Shown piece by piece: positions 1 to 6,086 of a stretch of 8,492 nucleotides of DNA. Origin of the DNA: Thermus sp. JCM 17653 (GTDB taxonomy: Bacteria; Deinococcota; Deinococci; Deinococcales; Thermaceae); contig BBBN01000062.1 of NCBI GenBank assembly GCA_001311585.1, positions 1 through 8,492 of the forward strand, in the 5' to 3' direction. Position 1 is the first letter of the stretch. Each line of letters starts with the position of its first letter. Under the pieces are notes generated by a model, which did not search any database, had not been told where the DNA came from, and worked only from the letters and a program-made list of their open reading frames with translations. The position numbers were made by a program, and so were the translations under genes.

Positions 1-1
1 C

Positions 2-500
2 GCCTACCACCTGGCCCGCCTCCTCTCCCACCTGGCCAAGGGGCGCACCGCGGAGCACGGGACCGCGGTCACCGCCCTCGCCATGGAGCTCTTTGGAGGC
101 CTCGGCTTCCTGGAGGACTACGGGGTGGCCCGCTTCCACCGGGAAGCCCTCATCACCCCCATCTGGGAGGCCCGGCCAACATCCAGGCCCTGGACATGCT
201 GGAGCCATCGCCAAGAAGAAAGCCCACGAGCCTTTCTTGGAAATGCTCCAGGAGAATCCCCGGGCCCTGGGGACGGCGGAAAAGACCCTAAAACGCCTCC
301 AAGAAGAAGGCCCCTGGTACGCCAAGGAGGCCTTAAGGCGGCTCGCCGACGCTGCGGCGGTCTACGCCTTGGGGCAGGTGCCGGAGGCCCCCTTCCCCGA
401 GCTCGCCGAGCTCTACGCCCGGCGCTTCCTGGAAGGGGAAGCCTTCCCCGCCTGGGCGCGCAAGCCCGAGCTTTACGACCCCTGGTGGAGCCTCTCGTAG
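2..500 (+). CDS. acyl-CoA dehydrogenase, C-terminal part, two apparent frameshifts
   Basis: This is the 3' end of an FAD-dependent acyl-CoA dehydrogenase, possibly of the AidB-like branch, which would oxidise an acyl-CoA at the alpha-beta bond in the cytoplasm. The gene enters from the left edge. It reads in one frame through the helix ELFGGLGFLEDYGVARFHR and on to PIWE. The family then expects WEGPANIQALDMLEAIAKKK, where the Glu of WEG aligns with the usual catalytic base. That peptide is present only across three frames: a base is missing near 169-171 (GAGGGCC reads GAGGCC) and another near 204-206 (GAGGCC reads GAGCC). The last frame then runs cleanly to a stop at 498-500 after YDPWWSLS. 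Codon use is strongly GC3-biased. Its last 28 bp overlap the convergent AOR gene. Family assignment is firm; substrate and AidB-like placement are not. Confidence 0.8.
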   Translation, partial: PTTWPASSPTWPRGAPRSTGPRSPPSPWSSLEASASWRTTGWPASTGKPSSPPSGRPGQHPGPGHAGAIAKKKAHEPFLEMLQENPRALGTAEKTLKRLQEEGPWYAKEALRRLADAAAVYALGQVPEAPFPELAELYARRFLEGEAFPAWARKPELYDPWWSLS

Positions 501-2172
501 AGGGGCCCTAAGTCCTCGGGGCGGAAGCGGGCGGTGTACCCCTTGGGGGGCACGGGCTCCTCGTAGAAGAACTGGGGCAGGCGGTCCTCCTCGTGGGTGA
601 AGCCCGCCAGGTGGTTGAAGCGGTGCTCCAGGCGCAAGACCCCCTCCCCGAGCTCCCGCCAAAAACCCGGGGTGAGGGCGGTGCCGAGGGCGGCGTTCAC
701 GCTCTCCACCGCGAAGGCCACCTCCTTGTTGGTGACGCTTCCCCCGAAGACGCAAAGGCCCAGGCTGTCGTTGGCGGCGGCGTTCACCTGGGCGGTGTAG
801 CTGGCTCCAGGATCTCCTCCGGCTTCATGGCCCGGGTCTCCAAACGGGGGGCGTTGCCCGCGGTGTGGTCCGCCCCCTGGGCGGTGACCATCATGGTGAT
901 CCCCGTGGCCTCCACCACCCGGGGGTCGTAGGCGCTGATGGCCTGGCGCTTGATCACCGGGACCCGCCTAAGCCCCAAGGCCTCCCCCACCCGGGCCGTG
1001 CCCTGGGCGAGGAAGCGGGCCTCCTCCGAAGGAGTGTAGAGGGCTTTCAGCTTCGCCTCCATGAAGGCGTAGTCCCCCCAGGGAGCGAGGCCCTTCTCCA
1101 TGAGGAGGGCCAGGGTGGCCCCGGTCTCAATGGTGTCCACCCCCAGGTCGTTGGCTAGGCGGTTGAGCCGGGCGAGCCGGTCGGGATCGTTTAGGCCGCA
1201 GTTAGTGCCGAGGAGGCCGATGGTCTCGTACTCCAAAGGGGAGACCACCTCCTCCCCCTTCTCGTCCACGATGACGTTGGAGCACTGGATCACGCACCCC
1301 GGCATGCAGGCGTGGGTGTGCTTGCCGCCCCGGGCCTTGTTGAGGGGAGCGATGTGCTGCCCGCCCATGCGGAAGGCCTCCGGGGGTGCCAGGCGCCCCT
1401 CGCGGAAGTTGCGCACGGGAAGGCCCCCGAAAGCGTTCTGGAAGTCGGCCATGCCCATGGTGCCGACGGCGTTGTAGAACTGCATGACCAGGGGGTCTTC
1501 CCGGAGGAGCTTGGCGTAGCGGCGGATGGCCTCGGCCACCTTGGGCTTGTCAAAGACCTCCGCCTTCCCCGGCACCTCCACCACGATGGCCTTCACCCGC
1601 TTGCGCCCCATCACCGCCCCCACGCCTCCCCGGGCGGCGAGGCGGGAGGGCCTGCCCTCGGTGTCGGAAAAGGCGATGCCGGAAAGGAGCCCCAGATACT
1701 CCCCCACGGGCCCCAAAAGGGCGAAGGCGATCCGCTGCCCGTAGGCGGCGAAAAGCCGCCTCGCCGCCTGGAAGTTCCCCAGGCCCAGGAGGTCCTGGGC
1801 AGGGTCAAAGTGGACCTCACCGGACCGGGTAATGCGGAGGACCACCCACTCGGGGCTTTCCCCTTCCAGCACCAGGTGGGCGAGCTTGAGCTGGCCCAGG
1901 GCGTAGCCGAAGGTGCCCCCGCCGTTGGCCTCCTTGATGCCCAGGGTCAAGGGGCTCCGCGCCCCCACGCTGGTGCGGTTGGCGTTGGAAAACCCCGTCC
2001 CCGCCAAAGGCCCCACGGCGAAGACCAGGGGGTTCTCCGGGGAAAGGGGGTCAAAGCGGTAGGCTTCCCGCTCCAAAAGGAGCTTCCCCGTGCGGTAGCG
2101 CCCGCCGAAGGCCACCTCCTCCGGGGAAGCCTCCTGCCAGTGGACCTTTCTCGCCTCTAGGTCAACCCTCAA
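473..2172 (-). CDS. aldehyde:ferredoxin oxidoreductase (tungstopterin family), one apparent frameshift
   Basis: This is an AOR-family enzyme, which would oxidise an aldehyde to a carboxylate with ferredoxin as acceptor, using a tungsten bis-pterin and a [4Fe-4S] cluster. The N-terminal domain shows FDPLSPENPLVFAVGPLAGT and then NRTSVGARSPLT, the usual pterin-binding layout. Three cluster cysteines sit in CMPGCVIQC near 1280-1310, spaced C-x3-C-x3-C rather than the classical C-x2-C-x3-C. The fourth lies in DSLGLCVF near 750. It is separated from the rest by a missing base near 803-808 (GAGGCC reads GAGCC), after which the protein continues to TAA at 473. Corrected length is about 566 residues against roughly 600 for the family; the front few residues before LRVDL are lacking. 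I take TTG at 2172 as start because it overlaps the stop of the upstream amidohydrolase; a longer in-frame extension would be nonsense. Substrate is unknown. Confidence 0.85.
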
Positions 2173-2471
2173 AGACCGCCACACCGTCCACCTCCGCGCG
2201 CACCACCCGGGCTTCCTCCGGGTGGCGGAAAGGGTCCCGGTCAAAGACCACCAGGTCCGCCCGGTGGCCCGGCCAGAGCCAGGCCTTGGGCAGGCCGCTG
2301 GCCTCGGGTTCAGTGTAGTAGAAAAGCCCCCTCGCCACGGGAATCCCCTTCCCCCCAAAAGGGCTTCGCCAGGCGGCCAAGGCCCCCAGTAGCGGGCCCA
2401 GTTCCCGCACCACGGGAGCGTCGGAGGAGAAGGCGAGAGGAATCCCCGCCCGCTCCACGCGGGCCAGGTTA
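2162..2471 (-). pseudogene. amidohydrolase (YtcJ-like), C-terminal remnant cut by an IS element
   Basis: About 103 codons of the C-terminus of a metal-dependent amidohydrolase remain. The visible part begins TYNLARVERAGIPLAFSSDAPV, whose Asp in SSDAP matches the last metal-binding residue of the superfamily. It ends with PGHRADLVVFDRDPF, the typical closing segment where the chain returns to the small beta sandwich. The reading frame stays open into the IS end but meets a stop at 2488-2486, and the TIM-barrel N-terminus with the HxH metal site is missing. The stop TGA (2164-2162) lies inside the first codons of the AOR gene, so the two were probably translationally coupled. A residual product could start at GTG 2458 but would lack the active site. 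The family call is good; the substrate cannot be told. Confidence 0.75.
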
Positions 2472-2497
2472 TAAGTGCCAACCCCTTATCATCTCAA
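2468..2497 (-). promoter_or_regulatory. possible hybrid promoter at the IS/host junction, reading toward AOR
   Basis: On the minus strand TTGAGA (2497-2492, five of six bases of the sigma-A -35 consensus) is followed after 18 bp by TATAAC (2473-2468, five of six of the -10). The -35 lies inside the IS630-like end, while the -10 lies in host DNA and includes the TA target dinucleotide. It points into the amidohydrolase remnant and the AOR gene. This is a sequence match only; no transcript evidence exists here. Confidence 0.4.
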
Positions 2498-2640
2498 CAT
2501 AGCAGCCCCTCTTCAGATCCGGCTAACGCCTGAGGAGGATCGGCTCCTGCTGGAGCTTTTCCTGGACCCGAAGACCCACAAGAAGACCCGCCTTTGGGCC
2601 GCCATGGTCCGCCTGGCGGCCGAGGGCTGGGGTTGTCAAC
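2474..2640 (+). mobile_element. IS630-family transposase, N-terminal remnant with left end
   Basis: A GTG at 2475 opens a reading frame whose first 52 residues fit the N-terminus of IS630-type transposases: APLQIRLTPEED, then a stretch of charged residues, then RLWAAMVRLAAEGW (compare the family pattern LTPEED...RTR.RA..LRL.A.GW). This is the start of the helix-turn-helix DNA-binding region. Similarity stops at about 2630 and neither the rest of the helix-turn-helix nor the DDE domain follows. The element begins immediately after a TA at 2472-2473, as expected for IS630, which targets TA. Eighteen of its first 20 bases are matched at 8458-8477, so this segment is probably the terminal repeat as well as the start of the gene. 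The insertion truncates the amidohydrolase. The right boundary is uncertain within 2631-2657. Confidence 0.65.
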
Positions 2641-2657
2641 AAGCATCGCTTTGGCTT

Positions 2658-3205
2658 TCAGGAATGGGCATAGTTTGTTCCTCCTGTTTCGAGTTTTACC
2701 ACCCGCACCACCTCATTCCCCCGAAAGTCGATCACCTTCACGGCAACTCGCTGGTGCTCGCCGGGCTGGAAGGGGAAGGAGACGGTACTCGCATCTGCTC
2801 AAACGCTTCGGGGTCGATCTGGGCCTTAAGCGCCCGCTGGAGCTTCTTCCAGGCGTCCGGGTCGCCGGGGAAGAGGGCCTGGCAGATGTGGAAGGTCTTC
2901 CCGTCGTAGTCGGTGTCCAGGAACCAGGTGGCCACATCCTCCCCCCGGGTGCTGTGGACCTCGCCCGTCAGCGGATCGTAGATGTCCACGCCGCGAAGTT
3001 CCACCACATAAGCGCCGTCCTTCTGCTTTTGCACCCGCACATCCGGCTGGCCGAAGACGGTAAAGATCTGGCTGGCGCGGGTGGTCTTCAGCAGATCGCC
3101 CACCAGCACATGCGGGGAGATGTTGGCAAGGTGCACTTGCAGCCCCGTCACGGGCGCTCTTCGGATCAAGCTTGGACCGGGATGAAAGACGAAGTATTGA
3201 ACCAT
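2658..3205 (-). CDS. third gene of the R-M operon, unknown function, one apparent frameshift
   Basis: A gene of about 182 codons starts at ATG 3205, 13 bp after res, with a strong ribosome binding site (GAGGGAAG, 3220-3213, 7 nt spacing), so it looks like a real operon member. The protein has a conserved-looking core: GDLLKTTRASQIFTVFGQPDV, then VELRGVDIYDPLTGEV, then WFLDTDYDGKTFHICQALF. Near 2790-2793 a G is missing (ATGGCG reads ATGCG). After correction the chain continues STVSFPFQPGEHQRVAVKVI and ends TNYAHS at TGA 2660-2658. The tail resembles the C-terminal Ig/PKD-like strand pair of the Mod protein encoded upstream. From memory, similar segments occur at the C-terminal ends of large Type III-like R-M polypeptides, but I cannot name a Pfam family. 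Possible roles are an accessory specificity or assembly subunit, or a detached C-terminal domain. No signal peptide or membrane segment is seen. Confidence 0.65.
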
Positions 3206-3212
3206 GATGAAT

Positions 3213-3220
3213 CTTCCCTC
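3213..3220 (-). promoter_or_regulatory. ribosome binding site of the third operon gene
   Basis: GAGGGAAG lies 7 nt upstream of ATG 3205 and overlaps the res stop codon (3221-3219). It supports 3205 as a true start and argues that this reading frame is a separate gene rather than a broken extension of res. Confidence 0.6.
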
Positions 3221-6083
3221 AGGACTCGCAGTCCTTCAAGCTTACCTTCCCACGCCAGTCGCCCTCGCGAAGGTACAGGTAACGCCACTCTACACCGGTT
3301 GCTTTGCTTATGGCCTCACACCACTGCCGCGCGGCAGCGTTCTTGTCGGGAACCTGAATTTCCTCCCTCCCCTTGGTCTCGACCAGGTAAAACCCATCTT
3401 CGACCTTCGCGATAAAGTCGGGATGAAACTTCCCCCACTTTCTCTCACGTGTGTCGTAATACGTTATCCAGAGCCTCACTACATGAGGGACGTTCTTCAA
3501 GAAAGAGACCACGTCACGCGCCCTGTCCAGGAACCCCACGAAATCAGCTTCCATCTCGTTGTCGACCGGGCACGAGGGAATCCTCCGTTCCTCCTCACCG
3601 TTATGCGCGACCCTTACCAGCAGACTCTTCTCGGAATCTGCAAAGTCACGGTACCACGGGAATCCCTCCAGATCCTCAAGGCGCACCTTCTGCGCTATTT
3701 CCACCCTTGATGCGAAGGAGGGATTGCTCAAAACACTAGAGGCTGGGTCCCTTGGGTCCCTTGGGTCCCTTGGGTTCCTGATGTCCTGCTTGACCTTGCC
3801 GTACCATCCCTTGCTGTACAAGAACCTGAGGACGTCTTCGTCGATATCAACCGTTTCGTCAAAGAGTCTTCCTCTTACGTACTCCTCGAGCGCTTGCAAA
3901 AGGGTGCTGAAGGCATGCGGCAGCGGGATTACCTCCTCAAGCTCCTCCGCGAGCCGATAAAGCGGGATAACGGGGGCACCGAAGGGCGTCTCGATCTCAC
4001 CCCTATCCAGCGTGCGGCCGCTTAGGGATACGACTTCGTACTGATACTTCTTCCGGAACTCTTCCACCTCGGACCTTCTGAAGACCCCCTGAGGGAGGAG
4101 ATTGAACAGATCGCCGACGATTCGCTTAAGGTCCACATCCTCCACGAACGAGATGAACTCGGCTTTCGGGATCTCAAATCGCATATGCTCCGGAGCATCC
4201 AGTCGAGGATTGAACGATACAAAGAACTTCTCGCTCTCGGGAGCCTCCGGAATCCTTATCCGTTCCATCCGCTCGAGCTGGTCGAGCACTTCCAGCAGCT
4301 TCGGCGGACCGACAACTTCCAGCACGTTCACCCAGCGCTTGGTGTCGATCCCCTCATCGGGGAAGAGCTTCCTCAGCCCTCTCCCGATCACCTGCTCGGG
4401 GAGGATCTCCCTTTCCGAAGCGTACGACCGAAGGCCGAGGATGACCGTAACCGAGCGCACATCCCACCCCTCGTTGAGCATCATCACGCTGCTGATGACC
4501 TCGATGGGGTTGTCCGGATCGTCCAATCCCCGAACGAGTTTGAGCGCAAGGTCGCGGTCCAGTTCTTTCTCCTCGCCGTCTATCCGGATCCTCGACACAA
4601 TGTCCCTGCCCCCTGCCCGCACGCGGGTCTTCCACTCGTCCAGCTCTGAGTGAACGAGGATCATGTTGGAGGCGTTGATATCGGGTTCTTTCAGAAGCTC
4701 TTCATATATGGCCTCAGCGTTTTCTATATCATCCGCCATGATGAAGAGCACGGACTTCCGTCCGAGTTCCTTGAGTTTCTCCCGATGCTTCCTCCAGCGC
4801 TCAAGCGCAGCCTCTATGTACGGACGGAATTCGCTCCGGTCGAACCCCCGCCTTATCGGCGGAGCGTCTTGGAGGACGACCTTGGCCGGGTACTTGACGA
4901 TCCCCGTCTGTAGGGCCTCCCTCAGTGAGAAGTCCACGATGATCCAAGGGAACAGAGCCCCCCTCTCGTCCTTCGGTGTGGCGCTGAAGTCCAGTTCCAT
5001 GAAGACGCCCCGGGAGAAGCGCTGCGAAAGGGCGTCATGCAGGTCCCAGAGGTAGTTCTGCCACCGGCTCTCCTCGCGGTGGATGTGGTGAGCCTCGTCC
5101 TTCAGAATCATGAGGCCGGGATAAGAGTTCAGGATATCCCACAGTTTGATCGAGCTTGCTTTATAGGGATCTTTCCCAGGATCTGGAGCGCCGAATAGAG
5201 TCCCAACAAGGTCTTCTTTTTGCTTTCTTGCTCTTTGCGGGAAACCGATCTGATGGATGTTGGTGACGAAGAGTACCCCTTCGTCTTTGGGCGGTGTGAA
5301 ACGGTCAGCATCAGAAAAGGTGTCCCGGGTGACCACCCGCACTCGGAAGTCCTTCTTCCATTCCTCCGGTATAAGGTGGAATTCGTCGAAGATGGCAAGG
5401 CTCTCCAGGTCCCGCCGCAGGCGGTCGTAAACGATGACGTTGGGCGCCACGAACAGGAAAAACCGTGTGAACCGTTCCCGTTCCCGTTCCCGGTCCTCGC
5501 GAAGGTGGTTGAAGAAGGACCACACGCTGAGGAGGGCCATGACCAGGGTTTTTCCGGAACCGGTGGCCATCCGGAACGCATAGCGCGGATACCGGTCGTA
5601 CTCGGAGTACCCCTCAAGCCGGAAGGCGCCGTACTTCTCGATGAGTTCCGTAACCCTTGTGAGACCCTTGACCTCGTACAGGTAAACCAGGGTTTCCACC
5701 GCCTCCCGCTGGGAGAACCACAGGACCCGCTCCCGCGGATACTCAAACCAGAAGTTCAGCAGGAACCGTGTGGTCTCGGTAACGTCCGGATACCCCTTCT
5801 CCCGCCACTCTTTCACCTCGAGCCGCAGGTTGTTCACACAGAGGGCCTCCGACGGGAAACGGGCATAGGGATCCCCCTTCAAACGCTCCTCATTTGCCCA
5901 GGCGACGCCGTTGAGGATGTATTCCCTGAACCTCCTTTGGGCGACATCGAGATACTGCGTGTCGATCCTGCACTCTTTCGGGTAAGGCTCAAGCAGGGAG
6001 TCGGGCGGGACGAAGGTGATCTCCGAGGGGGGTTTCTGGACCTCAAAAGAGGGCATCCCTTGGTTCTTTCTTCCTCTCGGCAT
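3219..6083 (-). CDS. res: Type III-like restriction subunit Res (SF2 helicase plus nuclease)
   Basis: This is an intact 954-residue restriction subunit, within the usual 850-1000 of Type III Res proteins. Order of motifs: a Q-tip-like FSQREA near 123; Walker A MATGSGKT at 172-179; DEAH at 329-332 within LKDEAHHIHREES; SATP at 367-370; motif V LNEGWDV at about 536-542; motif VI QVIGRGLRK at 564-572. The C-terminus carries a PD-(D/E)XK nuclease, HPDF followed by YLVETKG, giving Asp889, Glu902 and Lys904 as likely catalytic residues. It should act in the cytoplasm with Mod, using ATP to communicate between recognition sites and cut. ATG 6083 follows the mod stop by 3 bp with GGGGGA 7 nt upstream, so translation is probably coupled. 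Two in-frame repeats occur: Glu-Arg at 196-204 and Arg-Asp-Pro at about 769-780. GC is visibly lower than in the genes left of 2471. Confidence 0.92.
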   Translation of the reverse strand: MPRGRKNQGMPSFEVQKPPSEITFVPPDSLLEPYPKECRIDTQYLDVAQRRFREYILNGVAWANEERLKGDPYARFPSEALCVNNLRLEVKEWREKGYPDVTETTRFLLNFWFEYPRERVLWFSQREAVETLVYLYEVKGLTRVTELIEKYGAFRLEGYSEYDRYPRYAFRMATGSGKTLVMALLSVWSFFNHLREDRERERERFTRFFLFVAPNVIVYDRLRRDLESLAIFDEFHLIPEEWKKDFRVRVVTRDTFSDADRFTPPKDEGVLFVTNIHQIGFPQRARKQKEDLVGTLFGAPDPGKDPYKASSIKLWDILNSYPGLMILKDEAHHIHREESRWQNYLWDLHDALSQRFSRGVFMELDFSATPKDERGALFPWIIVDFSLREALQTGIVKYPAKVVLQDAPPIRRGFDRSEFRPYIEAALERWRKHREKLKELGRKSVLFIMADDIENAEAIYEELLKEPDINASNMILVHSELDEWKTRVRAGGRDIVSRIRIDGEEKELDRDLALKLVRGLDDPDNPIEVISSVMMLNEGWDVRSVTVILGLRSYASEREILPEQVIGRGLRKLFPDEGIDTKRWVNVLEVVGPPKLLEVLDQLERMERIRIPEAPESEKFFVSFNPRLDAPEHMRFEIPKAEFISFVEDVDLKRIVGDLFNLLPQGVFRRSEVEEFRKKYQYEVVSLSGRTLDRGEIETPFGAPVIPLYRLAEELEEVIPLPHAFSTLLQALEEYVRGRLFDETVDIDEDVLRFLYSKGWYGKVKQDIRNPRDPRDPRDPASSVLSNPSFASRVEIAQKVRLEDLEGFPWYRDFADSEKSLLVRVAHNGEEERRIPSCPVDNEMEADFVGFLDRARDVVSFLKNVPHVVRLWITYYDTRERKWGKFHPDFIAKVEDGFYLVETKGREEIQVPDKNAAARQWCEAISKATGVEWRYLYLREGDWRGKVSLKDCES
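3743..3778 (-). repeat. 9-bp tandem repeat inside res
   Basis: Four near-identical 9-bp units (plus strand about TTGGGTCCC, with single changes in the outer two) encode Asn-Pro-(Arg-Asp-Pro)3 in a linker between the helicase half and the nuclease half of Res. Unit length is a multiple of three, so gain or loss of units would change linker length without breaking the frame. Confidence 0.85.
5472..5495 (-). repeat. 6-bp tandem repeat inside res
   Basis: Three exact CCGTTC units followed by CCGGTC encode alternating Glu-Arg (residues 196-204), just after the Walker A helix of Res. The repeat is in frame, so copy changes would only lengthen or shorten this charged stretch. Confidence 0.8.
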
Positions 6084-6086
6084 CGC

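Noticed and set aside
491..503. Small hairpin CCTCT-CGT-AGAGG as a terminator
   Set aside because: The stem is only five base pairs, there is no T-run, and it lies within coding sequence of both convergent genes.
1312..2160. Rightward open frame opposite AOR
   Set aside because: It is a mirror of GC-rich codons of a well-identified gene; Gly/Pro/His-rich with no family features.
2173..2481. N-terminal extension of AOR up to ATG 2481
   Set aside because: Over these bases the extension is Trp/Pro/Arg-rich nonsense, while another frame encodes the amidohydrolase C-terminus.
2473..2642. A miniature IS with inverted ends (left AGTGCCAACCCC, right GGGGTTGTCAAC at 2631-2642)
   Set aside because: Only seven consecutive bases plus two more match, no TA follows the right side, and the region is explained as transposase coding sequence.
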